NCBI GenBank assembly: GCA_013331575.1
Contig: DUGD01000006.1
Coordinates: forward strand, 1 to 14,886
DNA length: 14,886 bases
Source of the DNA: Candidatus Woesearchaeota archaeon
GTDB taxonomy: Archaea > Nanobdellota > Nanobdellia > Woesearchaeales > UBA525
Direction of reading: 5' to 3'
Shown here: positions 1-6,879 of the stretch, piece after piece
Numbering within the stretch: the stretch's first letter is position 1
How the letters are laid out: every line of letters begins with the position of its first letter
Position numbers and translations under genes: made by a program
The notes under the pieces: generated by a model
The model's input: the letters and a program-made list of their open reading frames with translations, nothing else
What the model was told of the DNA's origin: nothing
Database searches by the model: none

Positions 1-455
1 CCTGCTTCGACATCGCGCATCGCGTCGCGGGCGTGCTTGCCCTCGACCATGACGCCCATGCTGTTGCAGGGGCCGATGATCTCCATGACGCGGTCCGTCG
101 GCGTCTTGCCGTGCAGGTTCGCATCCTTCATCTTGCTGATCTTGATGATCTGCTCGATACGCAGGTCGGCGACGTGGTCGACGTGCGGCTTGCCGGAGCC
201 CTTCTCGAGGCCCGCCTCTTTCTTGATGAGCGCGGACGACGGCGGCGTGCCGACGGTCACTTCGAACGTCTTAGCGGTGCGGTCGAAGATGACCTTGATA
301 GGGACTTGCATGCCCTTGAAGGCTGCAGTCTTGTTGTTGATCTCAGCGATGACCTGACCCACGTTCAGGCCGGAAGGGCCCAGCGCGGGACCAAGGGGCG
401 GTGCGGCCGATGCCTTGCCGCCTTCGATGAGCGCTTCTATCGTCTCAGTAGCCAT
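1..455 (-). CDS. rpl11: Large ribosomal subunit protein L11 (uL11), 3' end cut by the window
   Basis: L11 binds 23S rRNA at the GTPase-associated centre at the base of the ribosomal stalk. The reading frame begins MATETIEALIEGGKAS and continues with the proline/glycine-rich rRNA-binding N-terminal segment (APPLGPALGPSGLNVGQ, about residues 18-34), then the conserved HVADLRIEQIIKISKMKD region (about 92-109) and a C-terminal domain with GKTPTDRVMEIIG. About 151 codons lie in the window. Archaeal L11 proteins run to roughly 160 residues, so only a short tail is missing. The ATG at 455 has a TGAGG-type ribosome-binding site about 9 bases upstream, and a TATA box lies across the end of the preceding pirin gene. 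In most archaea rpl11 follows spt5 directly; here pirin and a repeat-bearing gap come between them. The identification is secure. Confidence 0.96.
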   Translation of the reverse strand, partial: MATETIEALIEGGKASAAPPLGPALGPSGLNVGQVIAEINNKTAAFKGMQVPIKVIFDRTAKTFEVTVGTPPSSALIKKEAGLEKGSGKPHVDHVADLRIEQIIKISKMKDANLHGKTPTDRVMEIIGPCNSMGVMVEGKHARDAMRDVEA

Positions 456-501
456 AGTAATTCCTCAAGGATTAGTTGTATGACGGGCGAATCCGGGTGG
501 C

Positions 502-510
502 TTTTTAAAG
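502..510 (-). promoter_or_regulatory. TATA box for rpl11
   Basis: The minus strand reads CTTTAAAAAG here, about 50 bases upstream of the rpl11 ATG and touching the pirin stop codon. It predicts a start of transcription near position 480 and a leader of about 25 bases containing the TGAGG ribosome-binding site. rpl11 therefore probably has its own promoter despite lying in line with spt5 and pirin. This is inferred from sequence only. Confidence 0.5.
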
Positions 511-511
511 G

Positions 512-1225
512 TTACTGGTGGAGTGGAGTATCGATGAGCAGCACGCGTGACGATACAGAAGCGACAACCCGCAAATTCTGTTCGCCAGAGACTGCCACGG
601 CGTCCTGCTTATGAATAATCTTGCCGTTGATATCCACCACACCATCGACCAAGAACACATAGACACCACGGCCTACTCCTGAATTCTTAACAGCATAATG
701 TACATCCTTGCCAGGATCGAGATTGCAAAAGAGCATACGCGCGTCCTGACGTAGCGTAAGCGCGCCATCTTCCCCCGAAGGATCGACGACGGCAATGAGC
801 GCGTTGCGTCTCATTGGAAGAGAACGTTCCGAGTAGCTCGGCGTATGATTTCGCTTGTCGGGCCGTATCCATATTTGAAGCAGATGTGTCAGGACATCCT
901 TGGAAATATTCCGTTCAGAATGGAGGACGCCGGTGCCCGCAGTCATGTGCTGCGCCTGTCCGGTCTTGATGATACCATGATTGCCCATACTATCACGGTG
1001 CTCGATAGCCCCGGAGAGCAGCACCGTGACAATCTCCATGTCATTATGCGAGTGCATCTCAAAACCTTTTCCGGGGAGGATATAATCCTCGTTAATGACG
1101 CGCAGCGCCCCGAAACCTAACCGTGAGGCATCGTAGAACTCGCCAAACGAGAACGAGTGATAACTCTCAAGCCAATCTGTTCGTGTCCGCCCCCGATCAC
1201 CCGCGGGATAGTACTGCATCGGCAT
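512..1225 (-). CDS. Pirin family protein (YhhW-like bicupin)
   Basis: The 237-residue protein has the two-cupin layout of the pirin family, close in length to E. coli YhhW (about 231). Seen features are the N-terminal WLESYHSFSFGEFYD and LRVINEDYILPGKGFEMHSHNDMEI blocks. The metal-binding residues fall where the family predicts: H58 and H60 in HSH, then H102 and E104 in GVLHSE. Family members are nuclear cofactors in eukaryotes, and some bacterial ones act as quercetin 2,3-dioxygenases; the substrate here cannot be told. The chosen ATG (1225) lies 3 bases after GAGGT; a second ATG two codons on (1219) has better spacing and is a real alternative. The gene sits between spt5 and rpl11, which is unusual in archaea, and pirins are often transferred between lineages. 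Function beyond the family level is inference. Confidence 0.93.
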   Translation of the reverse strand: MPMQYYPAGDRGRTRTDWLESYHSFSFGEFYDASRLGFGALRVINEDYILPGKGFEMHSHNDMEIVTVLLSGAIEHRDSMGNHGIIKTGQAQHMTAGTGVLHSERNISKDVLTHLLQIWIRPDKRNHTPSYSERSLPMRRNALIAVVDPSGEDGALTLRQDARMLFCNLDPGKDVHYAVKNSGVGRGVYVFLVDGVVDINGKIIHKQDAVAVSGEQNLRVVASVSSRVLLIDTPLHQ

Positions 1226-1379
1226 AGGACCTCTCGAGGCTGATCAGGTGATAAACGTTTTCCAGAATCGGCAGGCAAGGATACGGCTCTCGAATACGAG
1301 GTTCTACTCCTAGGACTGCGGAGCATTTTCTGCGCTTCGCAGCATGGTCTCGCCGCTCGCATAGTCGCTTCGCCTTCCT

Positions 1380-1459
1380 CCAGTCACTTCGTTCCGGAGT
1401 TCGCCCTCTTCGAGCGCGAACGGCTCGCGAACTCGCGGCTCGTATCTGCTCCAAGGCAG
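1380..1459. repeat. Dispersed intergenic hairpin repeat, copy 1
   Basis: This 80-base stretch matches 12877-12958. Shared blocks are CCAGTCA, TTCCGGAGTTCGCC, a GCGAAC arm, a GCTCG stretch and CCAAGGCAG at the end. It forms a hairpin of GTTCGC (1399-1404) with GCGAAC (1416-1421), then a C-C mismatch and an inner CTC/GAG stem (1406-1408 with 1412-1414) closing a TTC loop. A longer alternative pairing, GAGTTCGC (1397-1404) with GCGAACTC (1427-1434), exists only in this copy. No coding frame is shared between the copies. Confidence 0.7.
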
Positions 1460-1486
1460 TCTGTATTCACCAACTACAAACCGAAG

Positions 1487-1586
1487 AATTATTGCGCCTA
1501 ACATAAGCACGCCAGTAATCTACTAGCGACTTCTGAAATTATTGCGTCTAACACTAGCAGCGCTAGAAACCTCTACGCGTAAACCG
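1487..1586. repeat. Two degenerate tandem copies of a 50-base unit
   Basis: AATTATTGCG recurs at exactly 50 bases (1487 and 1537), and similarity continues through CTAACA, AGCA and a final CTA-GCG/CTACGCG stretch. The second copy ends just before the spt5 terminator. A shorter version of its core (TTATTGCG, two bases, TAAC) also lies between ftsZ and secE at 2417-2430. The function is unknown. Two copies are too few, and too divergent, to be a CRISPR array. Confidence 0.5.
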
Positions 1587-1590
1587 GGGG

Positions 1591-1620
1591 AGAATATATA
1601 GAAAAAAGAGAAATATAAAA
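1591..1620 (-). terminator. T-rich archaeal terminator after spt5
   Basis: Reading the minus strand just past the spt5 stop gives CTTTTATATTTCTCTTTTTT followed by CTATATATTC, a pyrimidine/T-rich tract without a hairpin. That is how archaeal transcription usually ends. It suggests that the ftsZ-secE-spt5 transcript stops here and does not read into pirin and rpl11. Confidence 0.6.
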
Positions 1621-1625
1621 GATAA

Positions 1626-2120
1626 TCACTCGTCGCGGCGGATGACTTTCACTGCATCCAGCTTGAGCGTGATGGGGATGGGCACTGCCGCCTCCAAGAG
1701 CTCGACGACGACCTCTTCCTTCGTCTTGTCCACGCGGCTGACCTTCGCGTTCTCGCGCTTGAAAGGACCGCTTATGATCTCGACGATGTCGTTCTTCTGG
1801 ATGTTGACGTCCTTCTTCACCTGCTCGAGCATGTGCTCGATCTCCTTGTACTGGATCTCGGCAGGGAGGATGCCCTTCGCGTAGGGAATGCCGAACGCTG
1901 ATTGCTCAGCGGCGACGGCGTCGGCCGCCTCGATGAAGATGTAGCCGCGCATGCCGTGCGGCGAGATGACCGCAGTGATGGGGATCTTCTTGCGCGCGGC
2001 ATTGCTCGCGACGAACGCAAGGACCTGGTCCTCGCGGTTGGCAGTGGTTCGCAGCGCGAAGATGTGCGTAGGCACCTCTGCGGGCGCGTCGGTGGGTTGT
2101 GTGGAATCAGTCTCGGTCAT
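1626..2120 (-). CDS. spt5: Transcription elongation factor Spt5 (NusG homologue)
   Basis: Spt5 pairs with Spt4 and clamps RNA polymerase closed during elongation. The 164-residue protein has an NGN domain at about residues 18-98 (THIFALRTTANREDQV at its start, then HGMRGYIFIEA and GIPYAKGILP) and a KOW domain at about 107-160 (IQKNDIVEIISGPFKRENAKV). The first 17 residues form an acidic Thr/Pro-rich extension that is probably disordered. The ATG at 2120 has GAGG about 9-10 bases upstream. It lies 74 bases after secE in the same direction, the usual archaeal secE-spt5 pairing. The next gene is not rpl11, as would be expected, but a repeat gap and pirin. A T-rich terminator follows directly. 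Length and domains are normal for an archaeal Spt5. Confidence 0.96.
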   Translation of the reverse strand: MTETDSTQPTDAPAEVPTHIFALRTTANREDQVLAFVASNAARKKIPITAVISPHGMRGYIFIEAADAVAAEQSAFGIPYAKGILPAEIQYKEIEHMLEQVKKDVNIQKNDIVEIISGPFKRENAKVSRVDKTKEEVVVELLEAAVPIPITLKLDAVKVIRRDE

Positions 2121-2194
2121 AAATTCATTCCTCGTATGCAGTAATGCGATGATTGTGTATCAATAAAATGATCATTTCGTATAACTCACACCGC

Positions 2195-2401
2195 CTAGGC
2201 GGGCAGCACCAGCACCTTGATGACGTGGAGGAGGAACCCCAAAAAGCCGATGACGGCGATGCCGAGGCCGCTCACCTTGATGAGCGTCCGGTACTCGTCG
2301 CGATCGGGCTTCCGGGTCACTTTCAGCACGCGTGCGCACTGGATGATGAAGCTCTTCGCCTTCGTCTTGAACGTCTGCTCCTCTTCGATAGGTTCGTACA
2401 T
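2195..2401 (-). CDS. secE: Protein translocase subunit SecE (Sec61 gamma)
   Basis: This is the small essential subunit of the SecYE translocation channel in the cytoplasmic membrane. The 68-residue protein has the archaeal signature in its amphipathic helix (CARVLKVTRKPDRDEYRTL, about residues 22-40), then one transmembrane helix (about 45-66, GLGIAVIGFLGFLLHVIKVL). Length is normal for archaea. A G-rich ribosome-binding site (AGGGGGA) precedes the ATG at 2401. It is 43 bases downstream of ftsZ and 74 upstream of spt5, all on the same strand, so the three are likely one transcript. A GTTAT...ATAAC inverted repeat (2416-2430) lies in the ftsZ-secE gap. Confidence 0.96.
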   Translation of the reverse strand: MYEPIEEEQTFKTKAKSFIIQCARVLKVTRKPDRDEYRTLIKVSGLGIAVIGFLGFLLHVIKVLVLPA

Positions 2402-2444
2402 GTGTTCCCCCTTGAGTTATTGCGTATAACTATGATGCGTTGTG

Positions 2445-3569
2445 TCAGTTGATGAAATCGATACCGAGCTCGTCCTCGATCTTCTTCGTCCCTTCGGACT
2501 CGCCGACATCGGTCTTCGCGCGGCCGACGATCTGCTTGGACTTGACCCCGGTCACGATGAGCATCGCGCGGATGGTGCCGGTGAGGTCCTCGCTTATCTG
2601 CGCTCCCCAGATGATGCGCGCATCCTCGTCGAGTTTCACGCTGATAGACTCCACCACGCGGCGTGCCTCCTCGAGCGTCATGTCGGGACCACCCGCCACG
2701 TTGATGAGCGCGCCTGATGCGCCGCTGATATCGACGTCGAGCAAAGGATTACTGATGGCTTTCTGCACCGCTTCGACCGCGCGGTTCTCCCCGTCGGACT
2801 CGCCGACGCCGATGAGCGCGACGCCGCCGTTGCCCATGACCGTGCGGATATCCGCGAAGTCGAGGTTGACAAGACCCGTCTTGGTGACGAGCTCGGCGAT
2901 GCCTTTGACGCTGTTAGTGAGTATCTCGTCGGCGACCTTGAACGCTGTGTGCAGCGGCAAGTCGGGCGCGACCTCAAGCAACTTGTCATTAGGGATGACA
3001 ATGAGTGTGTCGACGTTGCGTTCCATGCGTTCGAGGCCGGAGAGCGCGTTCTCGTAACGGCGGCTTCCCTCCATACTGAACGGCAAGGTAACGACGCCGA
3101 CGGTGAGCGCACCCATCTTCTTGGCAAGCTCTGCGACGACTGGAGCGCTGCCCGTACCGGTCCCGCCGCCGAGGCCGCAGGTGATGAACACCAGGTCGGC
3201 GCCTGCGATGGCGTCCTTTATCTCGCGCTCGCTCTCGCGGGCGCTGTCCTCGCCGACTTTCGGTATCGCTCCTGCGCCGAGACCTTTCGTGAGCTCGCGA
3301 CCGATGAGTATCTTGTGATCGGATGTCGTGTAGAGGAGGTCTTGCGCATCGGTGTTGATAGCGACGGTCTCCGCCCCTTCGATGCCGACCTCGCTGATGC
3401 GGTTGATAGTGTTGTTCCCGCCACCGCCGCAGCCGACGACCTTGATTCGAGCTTTGTGCTGAGTGAGGAGCGCCTCGAGTTCGGCGTCCATAGCATTCGC
3501 TTTACGAGGCTCTGGCGATTGGCCTTTGACGGTTTTGATGATCTTGTCCACTCGAGTCACCTCCGGCAT
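2445..3569 (-). CDS. ftsZ: Cell division GTPase FtsZ (archaeal FtsZ1 type)
   Basis: FtsZ polymerises on GTP into the mid-cell division ring. The 374-residue protein has the tubulin signature [10 protein letters not shown] (134-143), the early glycine-rich loop [10 protein letters not shown] (44-53), INTDAQDL (71-78), and the T7 loop [11 protein letters not shown] (235-245) with the catalytic aspartates D237 and D240. A 40-residue N-terminal extension matches known archaeal FtsZ1 proteins such as that of Methanocaldococcus. The tail ends GIDFIN, the type of C-terminal peptide that in archaea is thought to recruit SepF. The ATG at 3569 lies about 35 bases after a TATA box. A later ATG (codon 27) lacks a ribosome-binding site. 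The start codon is inside a short perfect hairpin (3562-3576). Gene order ftsZ-secE-spt5 is common in archaea. Confidence 0.97.
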   Translation of the reverse strand: MPEVTRVDKIIKTVKGQSPEPRKANAMDAELEALLTQHKARIKVVGCGGGGNNTINRISEVGIEGAETVAINTDAQDLLYTTSDHKILIGRELTKGLGAGAIPKVGEDSARESEREIKDAIAGADLVFITCGLGGGTGTGSAPVVAELAKKMGALTVGVVTLPFSMEGSRRYENALSGLERMERNVDTLIVIPNDKLLEVAPDLPLHTAFKVADEILTNSVKGIAELVTKTGLVNLDFADIRTVMGNGGVALIGVGESDGENRAVEAVQKAISNPLLDVDISGASGALINVAGGPDMTLEEARRVVESISVKLDEDARIIWGAQISEDLTGTIRAMLIVTGVKSKQIVGRAKTDVGESEGTKKIEDELGIDFIN

Positions 3570-3597
3570 CGCCGGATGGGAGTTTCTGCGTTGCTGA

Positions 3598-3608
3598 CTA
3601 TAAAAAGG
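3598..3608 (-). promoter_or_regulatory. TATA box for the ftsZ-secE-spt5 operon
   Basis: The minus strand reads CCTTTTTATAG, between the FKBP stop and the ftsZ start. It predicts transcription from about 3577, leaving a leader of only about 8 bases. The first bases of the transcript would be the hairpin TCCGGC-GAT-GCCGGA that overlaps the ATG. Confidence 0.6.
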
Positions 3609-3620
3609 TTGCCGACGAGC

Positions 3621-4292
3621 TCATGCCGCCTTGTGAGCGGCAGTCTTATTGGCAGGAGGTATGCCGGCTTCGAAGCTGACAGTCTTGATAGCGACCAGTT
3701 CCGCGATGCGCGCTTGGAGCGCGTCAAGGAGCGGTTTGGGGAGCATCTGCGCGAAGTGCACGGTCGCGTGCTCGCCCGCCAAGTGCACGCCGGTGAATGG
3801 GAGCCCCGATGCGGAGAGCAAAGCGTTGATCTGCTCCTTCTTATCTTCGACTATCGATATCACTTCGACATCGTAGACGACGTCTTGGCTCGCGAGCGGA
3901 TGGTTGAAGTCCACCACGGTGCGGCCCGAACTGACGCTGCGCACGACGCCATAGTTGCCGTCGATGTTCAAGCGCAATCCTGGGTGCGGGTTGATCTTCT
4001 GGGCGTGGAGTTGCGCGAGCGGGATGATCTTGATGAGGCGGGCGTCCTTGCGGCCGAACGCTGTGTCGGGCGTGAGCGCGACTGAAAAACGGCCCGGGCC
4101 TTTGCCGATGAGCGCGGCGTCAAGCCCCGCGACGAGCATGTGCTGGCCGACGCAGATGGTCACGGGAGAGAGGCTTTTCGTCCCCTCGAGGCCTTCGTGT
4201 TTCGCGACAGCAGCATCAGTCGTATCGAAGACAGTGCCGTCGGAGAGCTTGCCGGTGTAGTTGAGCTTGACGAAATCACCATGCTGGATCAT
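3621..4292 (-). CDS. FKBP-type peptidyl-prolyl cis-trans isomerase (long archaeal, SlyD-like)
   Basis: The product catalyses proline isomerisation and probably acts as a cytoplasmic folding chaperone. From the ATG at 4292 it has 223 residues, near the size of the long archaeal FKBPs. Seen motifs are the start GDFVKLNYTGKLSDGTVFDTT (1-25 region), MLVAGLDAALIGKGPGRF (about 52-69), an inserted chaperone (IF-type) domain around 85-130, then the hallmark VVDFNHPLA (about 126-134) closing the FKBP fold. A C-terminal domain of about 75 residues ends in a Lys/Ala tail. The frame extends upstream to a TTG at 4367, but AAGGTG about 8 bases before 4292 and family alignment favour the ATG. A TATA box near 4404 gives a leader of about 85 bases. 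Confidence 0.94.
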   Translation of the reverse strand: MIQHGDFVKLNYTGKLSDGTVFDTTDAAVAKHEGLEGTKSLSPVTICVGQHMLVAGLDAALIGKGPGRFSVALTPDTAFGRKDARLIKIIPLAQLHAQKINPHPGLRLNIDGNYGVVRSVSSGRTVVDFNHPLASQDVVYDVEVISIVEDKKEQINALLSASGLPFTGVHLAGEHATVHFAQMLPKPLLDALQARIAELVAIKTVSFEAGIPPANKTAAHKAA

Positions 4293-4399
4293 GTGCGTGC
4301 ACCTTCTCTCGCCCCGATCATCGTCGGGAATCTCTATGGTCGACAGCCTAGCTCTCGGAAGAGTCAAGCTGAAGAACTCCTTGAAGGGACGGGTAGCGA

Positions 4400-4408
4400 T
4401 TTATAAAG
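4400..4408 (-). promoter_or_regulatory. TATA box for the FKBP gene
   Basis: CTTTATAAA on the minus strand lies between the CMP-kinase-like stop (4446) and the FKBP start. The predicted transcription start is about 4378. The FKBP gene is thus probably transcribed separately from the upstream kinase gene. Confidence 0.6.
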
Positions 4409-4445
4409 TTTGCGTCGTGATTCAACCGACGGGGATAACCGGTAA

Positions 4446-5009
4446 TCAGTCCGTATCTCTAGGCACCACTATGCCGCGCTCTTTGAGATATTTCCTGACC
4501 GCGTGCAACACTGCAAGTGGCTTCATGTGCGTCGTATCAATCACGAGGTCGAAGTTCTTCTCATCGTAGGGGTTGAGGCCGTAGTATTTCTTGTAGCGAC
4601 GCAAGTCGGACGCCGCGCGCTCTTCGACGGAACGCACCCCATCCTCGATGGACCTCCAATGCTCCTCATGCCGCTTCATGGCATAAATCCGTTCCGCTGC
4701 GGCGCGAGAATCGACCTTGAGATAGACCTTGAAACTCTGCGGCAAGAAGTGATACCCGAGCCGCGAATCGATGACGAACGATGGCGTAGTCTCAGGAAGC
4801 TTTGATTGGTACTCATCCACCATCTTATCCGACGCGGGATCGTTCTCGCCGCGAGCGTTGAGCTCAGCGAGCGTCATCCCGTGCTCGTTCGCGAACTCGC
4901 GGCGTACATCCCCCATGCTGAAGAAAGGTATTCCCAGACGGACCGCTATCATACGACCGACAGTCGACTTGCCGCTTCCAGGCATGCCGCCGATGGTGAT
5001 GATAACCAT
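4446..5009 (-). CDS. cmk: Cytidylate kinase-like P-loop NMP kinase (archaeal type)
   Basis: It is likely to phosphorylate CMP/dCMP using ATP in the cytoplasm. From the ATG at 5009 it has 187 residues. The Walker A loop GMPGSGKST lies at about 8-16, followed by the archaeal CMK-like pattern GIPFFSMGDVRREFANEHGM (about 26-45), FVIDSRLGYHF, then a LID-like RSVEERAASDLRRYKKYYGLNPYD segment typical of the family. The frame can begin at a GTG (5027), but that codon abuts GAGG with no spacer. A TATA box at 5031-5040 puts the transcript start right at the ATG, so a leaderless ATG start is preferred. It is the first gene of the minus-strand block, divergent from the thermosome. Substrate could also be another nucleoside monophosphate. 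Confidence 0.85.
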   Translation of the reverse strand: MVIITIGGMPGSGKSTVGRMIAVRLGIPFFSMGDVRREFANEHGMTLAELNARGENDPASDKMVDEYQSKLPETTPSFVIDSRLGYHFLPQSFKVYLKVDSRAAAERIYAMKRHEEHWRSIEDGVRSVEERAASDLRRYKKYYGLNPYDEKNFDLVIDTTHMKPLAVLHAVRKYLKERGIVVPRDTD

Positions 5010-5030
5010 GCTTGATGCGACCACCACCTC

Positions 5031-5040
5031 AATATAAAGA
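5031..5040 (-). promoter_or_regulatory. TATA box for the CMP-kinase-like gene
   Basis: TCTTTATATT on the minus strand is centred about 26 bases before the ATG at 5009, as expected for a leaderless archaeal transcript. It is one half of the divergent promoter region shared with the thermosome. Confidence 0.6.
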
Positions 5041-5067
5041 TTTGCGATGGGAGACGATGCGGAAATG

Positions 5068-5076
5068 TATTTAAAC
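5068..5076 (+). promoter_or_regulatory. TATA box for the thermosome gene
   Basis: TATTTAAAC preceded by the purine-rich GCGGAAATG (possible BRE) predicts a start near 5098. The leader would be about 55 bases and GC-rich. It can fold: CGGAG (5124-5128) pairs with CTCCG (5131-5135), and GGCGG (5100-5104) can pair with CCGCC (5133-5137) as an alternative. No clear Shine-Dalgarno site precedes the ATG. Confidence 0.6.
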
Positions 5077-5153
5077 TAGCGAAGGCGCCACAGATCCGGG
5101 GCGGGGATGGTGCGATAGTCCGTCGGAGTTCTCCGCCACCGTAGGCACAATCC

Positions 5154-6866
5154 ATGAACAACTCAAACAACGTCCAACCTATCTTCATCCTTCCGCAAGA
5201 CACTAAGCGCACTGTGGGGCGCGAGGCGCAGCGCATGAATATCGCCGCGGCCAAACTCGTCGCCGAGACCGTACGCACCACGCTCGGACCCAAAGGCATG
5301 GATAAGATGATCGTGGATGCGATGGGCGATGTCATCGTGACGAACGACGGCGTGACGATCCTCAAGGAGATGCAGATAGAGCATCCTAGCGCGAAGATGA
5401 TAGTCGAGATAGCGAAGACCCAGGAGCACGAAGTGGGCGATGGTACGACCACGGCAGTCGTCCTCGCGGGCGAGCTTCTCAAGAACGCTGAAGCGCTCCT
5501 TGACCGCGACATCCACCCGACCATCATCGCACGCGGGTACCGTCTCGCTGCCGAGCAGGCACAGGCAGTTCTTGCATCGCTTGCCAAACCGGTCACGCTC
5601 AAGGACCGCGATATGCTACGCAAGATAGCGATGACAGCGATGACAGGAAAAGGCGCCGAGGCCGATAAAGAGCACCTTGCGAGCCTTATCGTCACCGCTA
5701 TCGAGATCGTTGTGGCAGAGAACGCTACGAACAACGTGGCGATCGGAAGCGCGGTTGCCCATACGGACAAGACCAAGAAACACGCTGACAACAGAGTATC
5801 TGTAGTCGATAGGTCCGCAGTCAGCATCGAGGTGAAATCGGGTGGGACCGTTGAAGAGACAGAGCTCATCAGCGGCATACTCCTAGACAAGGAGAAAATC
5901 AGCTCGACCATGCCGCAGCACGTGGACGCGGCGAAGATAGCGCTTCTCGATTGCGCCGTGGAGATAAAGAACACCGAGATCGACGCGAAGATAAGCATCA
6001 CCGATCCCAAGCACATGCAGGCATTCCTCGACATGGAGGAGCAGATGCTCCGCAAGATGACGGAACGCATCATCCAATCCGGCGCGACAGTCCTCTTCTG
6101 CCAGAAAGGCATCGATGACCTCGCGCAGCACTTCCTCTCAAAAGCCGGTATCTACGCTTGCCGCCGCGTCAAGAAGTCGGATATGGAACGCATCGGCAAG
6201 GCGACCGGCGCCCGCATCGTCTCGAACATCGACGACCTGTCCGCGAAGGACTTGGGCAACGCCGGACTCGTCGAGGAATCGCGTGTCGGCGAAGAGATGA
6301 TGACGTTCATCCGCGAATGCCCTCATGCGAAAGCAGTCACGATCCTGGTGCGCGGCAGCACGGAGCACGTCATCGCCGAGATCAAGCGCGCGCTCGAGGA
6401 CGCCGTCGGGGATATCGCGGCGGCACTCGCTAACGGCAAAGTTGTGGCGGGAGCGGGCTCCATCGAAGTGGAGGTCGCACGCCACTTGCACGCGTACGCC
6501 AACAAGCTCTCTGGCCGCGAGCAGCTCGCCGTGCGCGCGTTCGCGGACACGCTCGAAGTCATCCCTCGCACGCTCGCAGAGAACGCCGGCCTCGATCCTA
6601 TCGATGCCATGACCGACCTCAAAGCGGCGCATGACAAGGGACAAGAATGGGCTGGCATCGATGTCTTCACCGGCAAGACGTTCGACGCATGGGAGGCCGG
6701 CGTCATCGAACCGTTGCGGATAAAGACGCAAGCGATAGCATCGGCAAGTGAAGTCGCGGTGATGATACTCCGCATCGACGACGTCATCGCGGGCGGCAAG
6801 GCGCCCGACGCGGGCAATCCGCCCGGCGGCCCGCAAGGGATGCACTCTCCGCACGCGGACTACTAA
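5154..6866 (+). CDS. ths: Thermosome subunit (group II chaperonin, CCT/TCP-1 family)
   Basis: Thermosome subunits form the double-ring, ATP-driven chamber that folds proteins in the archaeal cytosol. The 570-residue protein has the full family length. Seen motifs are TVRTTLGPKGMDKMIVD (about 39-55), VTNDGVTIL (62-70), the ATPase motif GDGTTTAVVLAGELL (95-109), and near the end GAGSIEVEVARHL, GREQLAVRAFADTLEVIPRTLAENAGLDP and GIDVFTGKTFDAWEAGVIEPL. The apical domain lies in between. The tail is GGPQGMHSPHADY, so it lacks the repeated GGM tail of some relatives. The ATG at 5154 is the first sensible start and gives the usual N-terminus (TVGREAQRMNIAAAKL). Only one subunit gene is visible, so a homo-oligomer or partner genes elsewhere are both possible. 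Confidence 0.98.
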   Translation: MNNSNNVQPIFILPQDTKRTVGREAQRMNIAAAKLVAETVRTTLGPKGMDKMIVDAMGDVIVTNDGVTILKEMQIEHPSAKMIVEIAKTQEHEVGDGTTTAVVLAGELLKNAEALLDRDIHPTIIARGYRLAAEQAQAVLASLAKPVTLKDRDMLRKIAMTAMTGKGAEADKEHLASLIVTAIEIVVAENATNNVAIGSAVAHTDKTKKHADNRVSVVDRSAVSIEVKSGGTVEETELISGILLDKEKISSTMPQHVDAAKIALLDCAVEIKNTEIDAKISITDPKHMQAFLDMEEQMLRKMTERIIQSGATVLFCQKGIDDLAQHFLSKAGIYACRRVKKSDMERIGKATGARIVSNIDDLSAKDLGNAGLVEESRVGEEMMTFIRECPHAKAVTILVRGSTEHVIAEIKRALEDAVGDIAAALANGKVVAGAGSIEVEVARHLHAYANKLSGREQLAVRAFADTLEVIPRTLAENAGLDPIDAMTDLKAAHDKGQEWAGIDVFTGKTFDAWEAGVIEPLRIKTQAIASASEVAVMILRIDDVIAGGKAPDAGNPPGGPQGMHSPHADY

Positions 6867-6879
6867 TTTCCTAAAGCAT

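Larger units (their letters stand above)
1226..1625. other. 400-base gene-free gap between pirin and spt5
   Basis: No coding frame here looks real: the short open frames lack conserved motifs or convincing starts. From left to right the gap holds a possible weak TATA-like stretch for pirin (minus strand TTTATC near 1250), a dispersed hairpin repeat (1380-1459), a degenerate 50-base tandem duplication (1487-1586), and the T-rich spt5 terminator (1591-1620). Confidence 0.6.

Noticed and set aside
1487..1586. Repeat pair considered as a CRISPR array or integron attC sites
   Set aside because: Only two degenerate copies, with similarity continuing through the would-be spacer, exclude CRISPR. GCCTAAC/GTCTAAC fit the attC core on one side, but no matching GTTRRRY partner or integrase is present.
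2949..4085. A 378-codon plus-strand open frame opposite ftsZ and the FKBP gene
   Set aside because: It is the antisense shadow of two well-identified genes in GC-rich DNA, with no recognisable motif and no promoter or ribosome-binding site.
4949..6112. A 387-codon minus-strand open frame opposite the thermosome
   Set aside because: Its composition (Ser/Ala/Ile-rich) is what antisense of a chaperonin gene gives; the thermosome on the other strand is certain.
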